Assembly: GCF_042683685.1 (NCBI RefSeq)
Contig: NZ_JBHUOP010000003.1
Location: 310,001-374,000, forward strand
Length of the DNA: 64,000 nucleotides
From: Timonella corticicola
Lineage (GTDB): Bacteria > Actinomycetota > Actinomycetes > Actinomycetales > Cellulomonadaceae
Direction of reading: 5' to 3'
Positions 43,861 through 52,219 of this stretch are shown here, piece after piece (position 1 is the stretch's first letter; the number at the start of each line of letters is the position of its first letter). A program made the position numbers and the translations under genes. The notes beneath the pieces are model-generated. The model had not been told where the DNA came from. It saw only the letters and a program-made list of their open reading frames with translations, and ran no database searches.

Positions 43861-44118
43861 TTATTGAAAAAGGCTAATTAGCAAGAGCGCCCCAGCGACA
43901 ATCGTTAAGACTATTCTGATCGCAGACAAAGTTGTGATGATCTTCGTGCGATCACGTGGCTCAGTCGAGGTAAGTGTCTGTAGTGCGAAGACAACCCCTA
44001 AGAGAGCAAAAGACAATGCCATAATCCGGTCGTTGCTCCACGTAATGACGGCTGAAGCGATGAAAAGAGCCATAGCGAGGAATAAAGTTGCTGCGCGCAG
44101 ATCGATTTTTTTGAACAT
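43861..44118 (-). CDS. Small three-helix membrane protein
   Basis: 85 residues starting MFKKIDLRAATLFLAMALFI. Three membrane segments (about 9-28, 31-48 and 66-84), with a short polar loop TSTEPRDRTK between the last two. No known family. It lies 98 bases upstream of the secreted protein gene on the same strand. If that gene encodes a membrane-active product, this could be its immunity or processing partner; this is only a guess from the layout. Confidence 0.6.
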   Translation of the reverse strand: MFKKIDLRAATLFLAMALFIASAVITWSNDRIMALSFALLGVVFALQTLTSTEPRDRTKIITTLSAIRIVLTIVAGALLLISLFQ

Positions 44119-44400
44119 GATTCATCCAGAACGTGAGTGCCACTTGTTTAAGGTCAACGTGCGGCCAAGGAGCAGGTGCCGTGGGTTGTAACCATATCGC
44201 GTTTTCGGCGCGGGCGTATGGATATAGAGTGCAAATACTTCGATGGAGGGATCTCATCTACTGTTCCCCACCGCTGTTTAGCAATTAAGGGAGCCTGCTG
44301 CTACAGGTGTTGGAGAAGCCATGTTCTCCAGCCTCTCACTCAACTCGCAGTGCCACCGTGTCGCTTGTGATGTTGTGTCCACGAAGAGTCGATTACCGAC

Positions 44401-44976
44401 TTACCTTTCGTCGTGGTTCTCATAGGTGCGGAGCAGTTTGCGCAAGATGCCGTCAAAGGCGACTCGTTCTTCTGGGGTCAGTACCCCAAGGAGTTCCGCT
44501 TCGCGGGTGACGTGTTGTTCCACGAGTGTGTCTATGCAGCGTAGCCCCTCCTCTGAGAGGGAGATGTACGAACTACGTCGGTCGGTCTCATGGGGCGCGC
44601 GGATGACAAGTCCACGCGTTATGAGCCTGTCGATGCGTTTTGTCATGCCACCGCGCGTGGTGAGGAGGATGTCCGCGAGTTCAGAGGGCATCATGCGGTG
44701 GTTGGCACCGTTTCTGCGTAGGCTCGCAAGCACGTCGAAGTCGCCTCGGTCCAATCCGACCTCGCCGAAAGTTTGGTCGACAAGTTGCCCTCCGTAGAGA
44801 CCAAGTCGTGCGAATCGTGCCAGGGTTCCCATCGCTGAGAAGTCGAGGTCCGGGCGTTGCGCGGCCCACTGTGTCACCGCTCGATCGGCGAAATCTGGGG
44901 AATCATCCGTCGTGTTGGTGGAGGTGCCTCGGCGAGGAGCTTTGTGTTCTGCATCCCTTGTTGCATCGAAAACCAT
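44401..44976 (-). CDS. MarR-family regulator
   Basis: 191 residues from ATG 44976. The winged helix-turn-helix is MMPSELADILLTTRGGMTKRIDRL with wing DRRSSYISLSEEG, and the helical dimerisation ends are normal. Divergent from the SRPBCC gene; an AGTTnCCnnGGnAACT palindrome (44985-45000) overlaps the promoter region. It probably represses itself and its neighbour. Confidence 0.88.
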   Translation of the reverse strand: MVFDATRDAEHKAPRRGTSTNTTDDSPDFADRAVTQWAAQRPDLDFSAMGTLARFARLGLYGGQLVDQTFGEVGLDRGDFDVLASLRRNGANHRMMPSELADILLTTRGGMTKRIDRLITRGLVIRAPHETDRRSSYISLSEEGLRCIDTLVEQHVTREAELLGVLTPEERVAFDGILRKLLRTYENHDER

Positions 44977-44984
44977 GTGTATAT

Positions 44985-45000
44985 AGTTACCACGGAAACT
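44985..45000. promoter_or_regulatory. Probable MarR operator
   Basis: AGTTACCACGGAAACT, symmetrical at 12 of 16 positions, between the divergent MarR and SRPBCC genes. A related half GGAAACTAG follows at 45009. Confidence 0.5.
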
Positions 45001-45029
45001 ATTTCTTTGGAAACTAGATAGGTGCATGG

Positions 45030-45476
45030 ATGACAATCAAGACCACAGCACAGGCAATCATCAATGCTTCCCCTGACGTTGCATGGACGATACTGGCTGA
45101 CTATGCGAACGATCCGCTATGGCGGGAAAACGTACTCAAGATGGAACAAAGCCCCTCGGGTCCAGTGTTTGATGGGGCACAGGCGATCGAGGAACTACGG
45201 GTCCTTGGCAGGAGCATCACCACTCACATCGAAGTCAGCGATGTTCGGCCACTCACGGGGTTCTCGTGGCGGGCAGTTGACGGCACGAAGGCACACGGCA
45301 TCCGCACGCTGGAAGAACTCCCTGATGGCAAGTGTCTATTCAAAACTGAACGCCAGATAACCCTGCAAGGTGTGGAAAGGCTGCTTGAACCACTTGTTGG
45401 CTGGCTCATGAACCGCACTGAACGCAAGGACGTTCTGCGAGCTGCTATCCTCGTTGAACGACGCTCACACCAGTAA
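45030..45476 (+). CDS. SRPBCC-family protein
   Basis: 148 residues of the START-like fold: AIINASPDVAWTILADYAND, a central WRAVDGTKAHGIRTLEEL, and a long C-terminal helix with LEPLVGWLMNRTERKDVLRA. It resembles polyketide cyclase/dehydrase-like small ligand-binding proteins. The ligand is unknown. Divergent from the MarR gene with which it shares an operator. Confidence 0.85.
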   Translation: MTIKTTAQAIINASPDVAWTILADYANDPLWRENVLKMEQSPSGPVFDGAQAIEELRVLGRSITTHIEVSDVRPLTGFSWRAVDGTKAHGIRTLEELPDGKCLFKTERQITLQGVERLLEPLVGWLMNRTERKDVLRAAILVERRSHQ

Positions 45477-45514
45477 GGCTTTGCATATGGATATTCCATC
45501 AATCCAGTGATCAC

Positions 45515-47734
45515 CTAGGGCGCGATGTTGAAGTTGTCGTTGAACAGGTTTCCTGGGTCCCATTCGCGTTTGAGCGCAACGAGCCGCTCCCACTTCTCCG
45601 CGCTGAACACGCCTTGGATGCGTTCGGGGTTGGTGTCCGTGTCGAGGTTCAGGTAATACCCGGTGAAGTGTCGGGACAGCCCAGACCACGCGGCTTCAAG
45701 TCGTGCCCGGTTGTTGCCGAGCGCAACCACGTGGAAGGTGTTGCCTCGCCCGGAGTATGCGGTTGCGTCCTCGGGCACTGCGCCTGCGGCTCCTCCTGTA
45801 GTTCGGATCTGGAAGAATCCGGTCAGTCCGCCGTGGATGAGTCCAGCCAGATCGTGGGCTGCTTCGCGCGTGATGTGGGGGAGTGCACCGGCTCGGCTGA
45901 GTGGTTCGCCGTGTCCGTGTTGCGCTCCGGTTGCCGGCTCACCGATAGCGCTGGCATAGGTGGTCAGGTACACCTGCTGGTTCACGAGTTGTCCGAGGTC
46001 GGCGAACGGTTGGAGTCGCGCCAGGATCGTGTCTCGGTCCGCGCTGTTCACTACGCCGTAGAGTTGCACAACGCTGGGTTGGCCCCGTCGTGCGGCACCG
46101 GTGAGTAGGAACAGTGTGGTGTCGTTGGGTGTCGCCTCGACAACCTGGCCGTACTCGTACAGGAATGATGTGAGGTCGTCGGTGCGGATGGCGAGTTGTA
46201 CGTGCGCTATGAGCCCGGTCTTTTGGACCCGGAACTCAAAGGACGTCACCACGCCAAAGTTCGGTCCAGCACCGCGCATGCCCCAGAACAGTTCGGGGTT
46301 CTCGGTGCGGCTGGCCCTCACGACGTCGCCGGAGGCGGTCACTATGTCGAGCGCTTCGATGTAGTCGATGGTCAGTCCGTGTTCTTTGGCAAAGAACCCG
46401 ATTCCACCAACGGTTGCCAGTCCTCCGACGCCCACCGTACCGGAGTCTCCCGAACTGATCGCCAGTCCGTACGGTTCGAGTGCACGCGCCACCTCGGCCC
46501 ACTGAGCGCCGGGTCCCACGCGCACGAGGCCCGCTTCTGGGTCCAGCACGGTCACGTCTCGTAGTCCGCGCAGCGACAGCACGATTCCGGCGTTGTTGGT
46601 GGACCGGCCAGAGAATCCGTGCCCTCCCGAGCGCACCGCGAACGGCACGTTTTGGCTGGCGGCCCAGGTCACGGCGTCACGTACGTCCTGGATGTCTCGG
46701 GCCAGCAGAACAACGCCCGGGTTTCCGCCGCGCAGGTACGTGTTGCGGTGGTGGGCATGGTGAGGGTCGCCCGGCTCGATCGCAATCTGTTGGAGCCGAG
46801 CCGGCATGGAGTCATAGTCGATGGTTCCCACGCGCCGTGCGCGCACGCCCGCATTGCGCATGACCCCGACTCTGGTTCCGGCTTCCGCCCGCACCTGCGC
46901 GAGGTCGTCCGCGACTGCTGGAGCCAAGTCTGTTGCGATCCAGGTCAGAAGATCCGAGTCGGTGGTTTCAAACAGCATCTCCGCGAATCCGGCATCCGCG
47001 AGCGCCAGGACGGATGCCTGCGCAGCATCGAGGTCCTGTGTGTTAAGTCCGGGAAGGTCTTCCTGCTTGACGACGATCTGGCGGCGGATTTCCCTCGGGT
47101 CACGTCCCGTTGCGATGGCGTGGGTGTCGACCTCGCGGGCGAGGTCGTTGAGCGCGTTCACCGTAGACGCAAACTCTGCGTTGGTTGCGGTGAGGTCGGC
47201 GTACTGGACCACCCACCCGTCAGCGAGTTGCCCGGCGGCTCGTAGGGAGTCGTCGGAAATCCCGGTGACCCATAGGGGAATCCGGTGTGCCGGCGCGGGA
47301 CCGCGTTGCGCTGCGGGGATGCTGTAGTGCCTGCCGTGGAATGTGAGTGGGTTTTCGGTGCCACTGTCCCAGATGGCGCTCAGGACGGTAGCGAGTTCCT
47401 CCAGTTGTGTTCCGCCAAACTGGGGGAGTGTGAGTTCAGTGCGGGCACCGGACAGGAGGTCTAGGCTTGCTGCTGAACGGGCGATGACCACGGGGTTCAC
47501 TCCCGATTGTGGCGCAGTGCGCAGCATGATCGAACCTGTGCGGGCCGCTAGTTGGCTGGCCAGCGTCCAGTGTTCGAGGTGTGCGTCCTCGCCGATTTCA
47601 CTGCCGTCAATGGAGCCGCTACCAATGGAGAGATAGTTCAGCCCGAGTCTTTCTGCGAGCGCAGTTGTTTCTATCGCTTGACGGGTGGGGTCGCTCAGGT
47701 GAGCGCCGAAGGTGAGGGGGTGGCCGTAGTCCAT
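45515..47734 (-). CDS. Fusion of a luciferase-like monooxygenase and an FAD-linked oxidase
   Basis: 739 residues. Residues ~1-290 form a luciferase-like flavin monooxygenase (HLEHWTLASQLAARTGSIML, FHGRHYSIPAAQRGPAPAHR, LWVTGISDDSLRAAGQLADG). Residues ~330-739 form a PCMH-type FAD oxidase: RSGGHGFSGRSTNNAG with the His for covalent FAD, TVGVGGLATVGGIGF, MRGAGPNFGVVTSFEF and a berberine-bridge-like C-terminus ending WDPGNLFNDNFNI. The second cysteine linkage of BBE-type enzymes is not visible, so FAD is probably held singly. Both activities in one chain suggest consecutive oxidations of one substrate. It is followed upstream by a second, free luciferase-like gene. Confidence 0.85.
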   Translation of the reverse strand: MDYGHPLTFGAHLSDPTRQAIETTALAERLGLNYLSIGSGSIDGSEIGEDAHLEHWTLASQLAARTGSIMLRTAPQSGVNPVVIARSAASLDLLSGARTELTLPQFGGTQLEELATVLSAIWDSGTENPLTFHGRHYSIPAAQRGPAPAHRIPLWVTGISDDSLRAAGQLADGWVVQYADLTATNAEFASTVNALNDLAREVDTHAIATGRDPREIRRQIVVKQEDLPGLNTQDLDAAQASVLALADAGFAEMLFETTDSDLLTWIATDLAPAVADDLAQVRAEAGTRVGVMRNAGVRARRVGTIDYDSMPARLQQIAIEPGDPHHAHHRNTYLRGGNPGVVLLARDIQDVRDAVTWAASQNVPFAVRSGGHGFSGRSTNNAGIVLSLRGLRDVTVLDPEAGLVRVGPGAQWAEVARALEPYGLAISSGDSGTVGVGGLATVGGIGFFAKEHGLTIDYIEALDIVTASGDVVRASRTENPELFWGMRGAGPNFGVVTSFEFRVQKTGLIAHVQLAIRTDDLTSFLYEYGQVVEATPNDTTLFLLTGAARRGQPSVVQLYGVVNSADRDTILARLQPFADLGQLVNQQVYLTTYASAIGEPATGAQHGHGEPLSRAGALPHITREAAHDLAGLIHGGLTGFFQIRTTGGAAGAVPEDATAYSGRGNTFHVVALGNNRARLEAAWSGLSRHFTGYYLNLDTDTNPERIQGVFSAEKWERLVALKREWDPGNLFNDNFNIAP

Positions 47735-47791
47735 GTTTTTCTCGTGTGCTTTTCGTGTGATGGCGCTCGTGGAACGGGGTTATGGGAGGGC

Positions 47792-48694
47792 TTAATTGCT
47801 GGCGCGGTCGTTTCCCACGATCTCGCGTACGCGCGGCGCGATTTCCTGTCCGAACAGGTCGATGAAGTCGCCTGAATCGGAGGCGAGGATAAAGGTTGAG
47901 GTGCCGTACGTGCGGGTCAGGAAGGCTAGATCCTGCGCCCACTTTTCCGGGCTTCCCGCTAGGAACTCCGAGGTGTCCGTGGGCAGGAGCTTCCCCGCGA
48001 CATTGAGCATGCGGCGAATCTCGTGTGGCTCGCGGCCAGCATCGTGTGCCGCTTGATCGATGATCTGGTTCATGCCCGCAAGGTCCTCGTGGGAGGCCAG
48101 GTACATGAGCGAGGGCAGCCAGCCGTCTGCCTTGCGTCCGATGAGTCTGAGCATGCGGGGTTTGAGCGCACCTAGCCAGAACTCCACCCTGTGTGCCGGC
48201 GCGGGACCGCGTTTTGCACCATCGAGCTGGTAGTACTCACCGGTGAAGGTCAGGCGTTCGCGCTTATCGGTGTCCCACAGTTCCCGGATGAGGTCGATTG
48301 CCTCGTCGAGGGCCTCAACGCTCTGTCCCGCCGTGAGCCGGTCAACGCCCATCGCAACCATGGGGTCCCAGAACGCTCCAGCGCCCAAGCCCAATTCGAA
48401 GCGTCCATCACTCAACAGATCGAGTGAAGCGGTCGCCCGGGCCAGAACCGCCGGTGGGCGCAACGGCAGGTTGAGGACGTTGCCCGACAACTTGATCTTT
48501 TCCGTACGTGCAGCCACAAAACTGAGCAGCGTCCATGTGTCGAGGAACGATGGTTGGTAGGGGTGGTCTTGGAACGTCACCAGGTCAAGACCTGCCTGCT
48601 CGCTACGGACGGCAAGGTCGACACCGTGCATCGGGTCGGCGTTGGTGGGCGTGATGAACGTTCCGAACTGAAGTTCCTGGCCGTAGTCGGTCAT
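47792..48694 (-). CDS. LLM class flavin-dependent oxidoreductase
   Basis: 300 residues from ATG 48694 (GAAAGAAGAG upstream). Luciferase-like features: GVDLAVRSEQAGLDLVTFQDHPYQP, LATASLDLLSDGRFELGLGA-type strand, and KRGPAPAHRVEFWLGALKPR, which parallels PAQRGPAPAHRIPLWVTG in the fusion protein next door, so both probably belong to one subfamily. It is the first gene of a two-gene leftward operon with the fusion (58 bases apart). Substrate unknown; F420 versus FMN cannot be decided. Confidence 0.9.
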   Translation of the reverse strand: MTDYGQELQFGTFITPTNADPMHGVDLAVRSEQAGLDLVTFQDHPYQPSFLDTWTLLSFVAARTEKIKLSGNVLNLPLRPPAVLARATASLDLLSDGRFELGLGAGAFWDPMVAMGVDRLTAGQSVEALDEAIDLIRELWDTDKRERLTFTGEYYQLDGAKRGPAPAHRVEFWLGALKPRMLRLIGRKADGWLPSLMYLASHEDLAGMNQIIDQAAHDAGREPHEIRRMLNVAGKLLPTDTSEFLAGSPEKWAQDLAFLTRTYGTSTFILASDSGDFIDLFGQEIAPRVREIVGNDRASN

Positions 48695-48760
48695 GTGCTC
48701 TTCTTTCTGACGCTGGTTTCCCTCACGAAAACTACTGGGGGAGGTGTTGTATTCCACGCA

Positions 48761-48788
48761 ATCCACAGGGGGATATCCCCGTGTGGAT
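48761..48788. promoter_or_regulatory. 28-base near-perfect palindrome
   Basis: ATCCACAGGGGGAT and ATCCCCGTGTGGAT match as arms at 13 of 14 positions with no spacer, between the divergent LLM operon and SIMPL gene. Probable operator for one or both. Confidence 0.55.
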
Positions 48789-48824
48789 GAGCCCTCGCTC
48801 CCAAACATGGCTACGCTGAGAGAC

Positions 48825-49472
48825 ATGAAGATCACCGTCACCGGATCAGCCGAATCCCGTCACGCACCCAGCCGTGCCACCCTACCCATAGTGGTCACCG
48901 CGGAAGCACCCAACGCACGCACCGCCACACAGTGGGCCGAACAGACCAGCCACGCCGTATCGTCGGCAATCGCACAGCACGAAACTGCCGGAGCGGTCGA
49001 GAACTGGACCCGCAACCCACTCACGCTATCCTCCCACCGGCCCTGGACCAACGACGGCACCCCCGGTGCACCGCTCTACACGGCGCATGTTGCCTATCGA
49101 ATAACCTTCACCGATTTCACGGCCCTCGCGAGCCTGCTCGAGGCGGTTGCTGGAACCGAGCATGTGCAACTACAGGACGTGGCGTGGGAGTTGTCCGAGC
49201 CGGAACTGCAGGAAGCCACCGATGCCGTACGCGTCAAGGCAGTCAAGAACGCATACGACAAGGCCCTCACCTACGCGGGGGCTGCCGGAATCGAATCCAT
49301 CGCCTACGAGGAAATCGCGGACATTGGACTCATGTCCGATTCGGGTGCGGGATTCGAGGGCAAGATGCTCATGCGCAGTGCCGCACCCATTCACAGCGAT
49401 GCGGCATTCGAGGCTCGACCTGAAGATGTCGTGGTCGGCGCTTCGGTGAACGTGCGGTTCGCAGCGAAGTAG
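48825..49472 (+). CDS. SIMPL domain protein (DUF541)
   Basis: 215 residues from ATG 48825. SIMPL-type pattern: MKITVTGSAESRHAPSRATL at the start, the helix-turn AVKNAYDKALTYAGAAGIES, and a final strand GASVNVRFAAK. No signal peptide, so cytoplasmic. Function is unknown in general; relatives include an oxidative-stress protein (BP26). Divergent from the LLM operon. Confidence 0.8.
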   Translation: MKITVTGSAESRHAPSRATLPIVVTAEAPNARTATQWAEQTSHAVSSAIAQHETAGAVENWTRNPLTLSSHRPWTNDGTPGAPLYTAHVAYRITFTDFTALASLLEAVAGTEHVQLQDVAWELSEPELQEATDAVRVKAVKNAYDKALTYAGAAGIESIAYEEIADIGLMSDSGAGFEGKMLMRSAAPIHSDAAFEARPEDVVVGASVNVRFAAK

Positions 49473-49531
49473 CGGGAACGCTGGCTATGGGACGGCCCAA
49501 GTAGACAGTCGCACCTCGCCCGCACTGCCTG

Positions 49532-50329
49532 CTAGGCGGGGTAGTAACGCGACCCGAACAGGGCACTGCCCACGCGGACCACGGTCGAGCCCTCTTCGAT
49601 AGCGATCTCATAGTCCCCGGACATACCCATCGACAGTTCGGTGAATAGCTCTGGATGTTCGACGGTCTGCTGCGCCTGATCCCGAATGTCACGCAGGTCC
49701 CGGAAGCAGTTGCGGACCTGCTGCTCATCGGTGGTGTGGCTGGCGATCGTCATGAACCCACGCACCCGCAGGGCGTCACAGTGTTTGAGCTCGCCCAGCA
49801 GCACTTCAACCTCGCTGGGCTCCACACCGGACTTAGTGGCCTCACCAGACACGTTGACCTGAACCAACACATCGAGCGACCTGCCAAGTTGCTGAAGTCT
49901 CCGGTCAAGCGCAGCCGCTATCCGAGCCGAGTCGAGGCCCTGGAACTCATGCGCGAACTCGGCCACCTGCTTGGCTTTGTTGGTTTGCAGGTGGCCGATC
50001 ATGACCCAGCGTGCGTCAAGATCAGCCAGATCATGCGCCTTGGCGTGTGCCTCCTGCACCTTGTTCTCCGCGAACTGGTTTAGTCCGGCCACGTGCGCAT
50101 TGCGCACCCGATCATGTGAGACGGTCTTCGACACTGCGAGCAGGCGCACACCCTCTGAGTTGCGGCCTGCGCGCTGCGCCGCGCGTGCAATGTTTTGCTG
50201 CACCACCTGCCGATTGAGCGTGAAGTCCGCAACGGTTATCGCAGGCTCATATTGCCGACGATAGACGCGCCCACCGGCATCATCACTGTTTGATGAAGTG
50301 GTGCGGGTGGGAAATAACTCGTTAGACAC
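49532..50329 (-). CDS. YggS-family pyridoxal phosphate homeostasis protein
   Basis: 265 residues. The PLP-binding lysine lies in RLLAVSKTVSHD, followed by GLNQFAENKVQEAHAKAHDL, WVMIGHLQTNKAKQV and the phosphate loop MGMSGDYEIAIEEGSTVVRVGSALFG. It buffers PLP and keeps vitamin B6 balance. The N-terminus is about 30 residues longer than usual (MSNELFPTRTTSSNSDDAGG), which may mean a later start. Standing alone, not in the usual cell-division (sepF/divIVA) cluster. Confidence 0.93.
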   Translation of the reverse strand: MSNELFPTRTTSSNSDDAGGRVYRRQYEPAITVADFTLNRQVVQQNIARAAQRAGRNSEGVRLLAVSKTVSHDRVRNAHVAGLNQFAENKVQEAHAKAHDLADLDARWVMIGHLQTNKAKQVAEFAHEFQGLDSARIAAALDRRLQQLGRSLDVLVQVNVSGEATKSGVEPSEVEVLLGELKHCDALRVRGFMTIASHTTDEQQVRNCFRDLRDIRDQAQQTVEHPELFTELSMGMSGDYEIAIEEGSTVVRVGSALFGSRYYPA

Positions 50330-50449
50330 TGACCTAGTCCTTGGGTAATGCTCCTTAGTCGTGGAGACGCTTTCTCAAGGGTACTGCCGCACTATACGAT
50401 GCAGCGGGCACGTTCACACGCTGACTACTGCATGCTGTACCTGGCACGA

Positions 50450-50899
50450 TCAGGCGATGGACTGCTTCGCTGGTTCCTCACCGTGTGCGTGAGCGAGTTG
50501 TCGGTCGAGTTCTTCAAGGATCGCGCGAGCATCCTCAACATCCCACTGAGTTCCTTGAAGTTCGAACTCAAACAGCATCGGTCGACCGGATATGTTCGCG
50601 ATCTGACGTGCGGCAGCCTGGTAATGCGCACCGAAGTTTCGGTTTCCAGATCCCATGATCCCGACCATCTTGCGGCGCACGGCTGGATCTCTCAAGAATC
50701 GTTTAACCGGCTCCGGGACGGTGTCGTTGTCAGCATTCCCAGTCTTGTACGACGGTGTCAGTAACACCCAAGGGCCATCCGGTACCGATGTGCGCACGGC
50801 ACGATCAGTCAGATCAAAGACGGGGCGTTTCAGTGCGAGAGCGAACTGTCGTGCCATTCCAGACTTTGACGAATAGAAGTAGATCGGAGTTTGACGCAT
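50450..50899 (-). CDS. nrdI: NrdI flavodoxin-like protein for class Ib ribonucleotide reductase
   Basis: 149 residues. Flavodoxin-like features: IYFYSSKSGMARQFALAL, VLLTPSYKTGN, and the characteristic GSGNRNFGAHYQAAARQI with MLFEFELQGTQWDVED at the C-terminus. NrdI supplies oxidant to activate the manganese cofactor of NrdF. It is normally in nrdHIEF, but here no nrdE, nrdF or nrdH lies within the window. Confidence 0.88.
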   Translation of the reverse strand: MRQTPIYFYSSKSGMARQFALALKRPVFDLTDRAVRTSVPDGPWVLLTPSYKTGNADNDTVPEPVKRFLRDPAVRRKMVGIMGSGNRNFGAHYQAAARQIANISGRPMLFEFELQGTQWDVEDARAILEELDRQLAHAHGEEPAKQSIA

Positions 50900-50956
50900 G
50901 ACCTTTTCCCGTACGGACGTTGTCCCTCCAGCCTATGCCATGTTGGACTCGTTGGG

Positions 50957-51607
50957 TCAGTAGGCAACGGTGAAACGCGCACGAACGTGACGAGGTTGCT
51001 CAATCTCTGTCACCACTGCATCCGCGAGGTCAGCGCCGGAGATATTCGAGTTTCCGTCTGCGTCTACGAGCAGGACATCCCCACCGATCCGATAGGTTCC
51101 CGTTGCTTCGCCAGGAACCCATGCACCAAAACTCGCGGCAGGGCTGACAAAGAACCAGTCGAGTGCCGCGTCACTTGCACGAAGATCCTCCAACACGGAA
51201 GCCATCTCATCAGCCTCGGCCTTGTAGTCAGCAGGGAAACTGTCAGTCTCAGCAAGGGCTGGACCGCCCTCGGCCACCAAGAGGGATCCTGCGCCCCCAA
51301 TGACGCCAAACCTGACACCGGCTTCTTTCGCGGTATCTGCAATCTTGGTCTCGACTGCGCGCAGAACTCCCACGCCTTCCAGGGCACCTCGAGGTGACAG
51401 CGCGGAGACGACCACATCTGCTCCCTCGACCGCAGCCGTAATCAGAGCGTCATCGGTTATGTCGCCGGTGCGGTAGTCGACTCCAGCAACTGACGTTTGC
51501 GGTAGGTTACGGCTGTAGGACAGTACCTGATGTCCCCTTGCTGCTGCCACTGCGACGATGTTGCCACCCGCGTAGCCTGTGCCACCAAGCACCACGATGC
51601 GTGCCAT
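50957..51607 (-). CDS. NAD(P)-binding oxidoreductase (SDR-like, NmrA/YwnB group)
   Basis: 216 residues. Rossmann fold with the nucleotide loop GGTGYAGGNIVAVAAARGH at the N-terminus, YRTGDITD and VVVSALSPRGA strands, and GVIGGAGSLLVAEGG. There is no classical YxxxK pair, so it is an atypical SDR. Divergent from an HxlR regulator, a common pairing in quinone/aldehyde-stress response genes; the same control is inferred. Confidence 0.86.
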   Translation of the reverse strand: MARIVVLGGTGYAGGNIVAVAAARGHQVLSYSRNLPQTSVAGVDYRTGDITDDALITAAVEGADVVVSALSPRGALEGVGVLRAVETKIADTAKEAGVRFGVIGGAGSLLVAEGGPALAETDSFPADYKAEADEMASVLEDLRASDAALDWFFVSPAASFGAWVPGEATGTYRIGGDVLLVDADGNSNISGADLADAVVTEIEQPRHVRARFTVAY

Positions 51608-51673
51608 GATTCTCTCCTGAACTGTGAATTGTGTAGGGCTCTTTCGTGTCTCTCCCTGAAGACTTACGATAGT

Positions 51674-51688
51674 AAAGTCAGTGACTTT
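51674..51688. promoter_or_regulatory. Palindrome, probable HxlR operator
   Basis: AAAGTCA-G-TGACTTT, perfect 7-base arms, between the divergent oxidoreductase and HxlR genes. A weaker second site GAAGTAGGCACTTTC follows at 51692. Confidence 0.6.
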
Positions 51689-51743
51689 TCGGAAGTAGGC
51701 ACTTTCTAGTAACTAACTTACCCATAGAGCCAAGGAGACGGCT

Positions 51744-52121
51744 ATGACCTCACTGGATTGGAACCCCTACGCACGCAACTGCCCCACACGTGAACTGTTG
51801 AATCGCATCGGGGACCGTTGGACCGTGCTCATCATCGGCACCCTGAACGATGGGCCACGTCGTTTCAATGAGATCGCCCGGGCCGTTGAGGGTATTTCGC
51901 AGAAAATGCTGACGCAGACACTGCGCGCACTTGAACGCGATGGACTGGTCACCCGCACCATATATGCGCAGATCCCGCCAAAGGTCGAATACGCTCTCAC
52001 CGATCTGGGCGTTTCGCTACGCGAACCATTGAAAGAACTCGAACTCTGGGCAACCACGCACATGGAACAGGTACTCGCAGCCCGCCTTCGTGCTGATCAG
52101 GCTCCAGAGCAAGAGCAGTAA
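51744..52121 (+). CDS. HxlR-family regulator
   Basis: 125 residues with the HxlR winged helix: NCPTRELLNRIGDRWTVLII, RRFNEIARAVEGISQKMLTQ and LRALERDGLVTRT, ending in the typical ELELWATTHME. A cysteine near residue 10 (RNCPTRE) is the redox-sensing residue in HypR/QorR-type members. Divergent from the NAD(P)-binding gene, so reactive electrophile sensing is plausible. Confidence 0.9.
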   Translation: MTSLDWNPYARNCPTRELLNRIGDRWTVLIIGTLNDGPRRFNEIARAVEGISQKMLTQTLRALERDGLVTRTIYAQIPPKVEYALTDLGVSLREPLKELELWATTHMEQVLAARLRADQAPEQEQ

Positions 52122-52164
52122 CGCAGGAAGTGGGGTGACGCTGGGACGGAGTAGATCGTCGCCA

Positions 52165-52210
52165 ATAAATATTCTAAAGAAGTCTTGCTAAAGTTTTCTT
52201 TAGTATTTAT
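52165..52210. promoter_or_regulatory. Long inverted repeat in the ArsR-like promoter
   Basis: ATAAATATTCTAAAGAA (52165-52181) and TTCTTTAGTATTTAT (52196-52210) pair throughout apart from two extra T bases in the left arm; it ends 10 bases before the ATG. A likely autoregulatory operator. Confidence 0.65.
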
Positions 52211-52219
52211 AGTGTAGGT

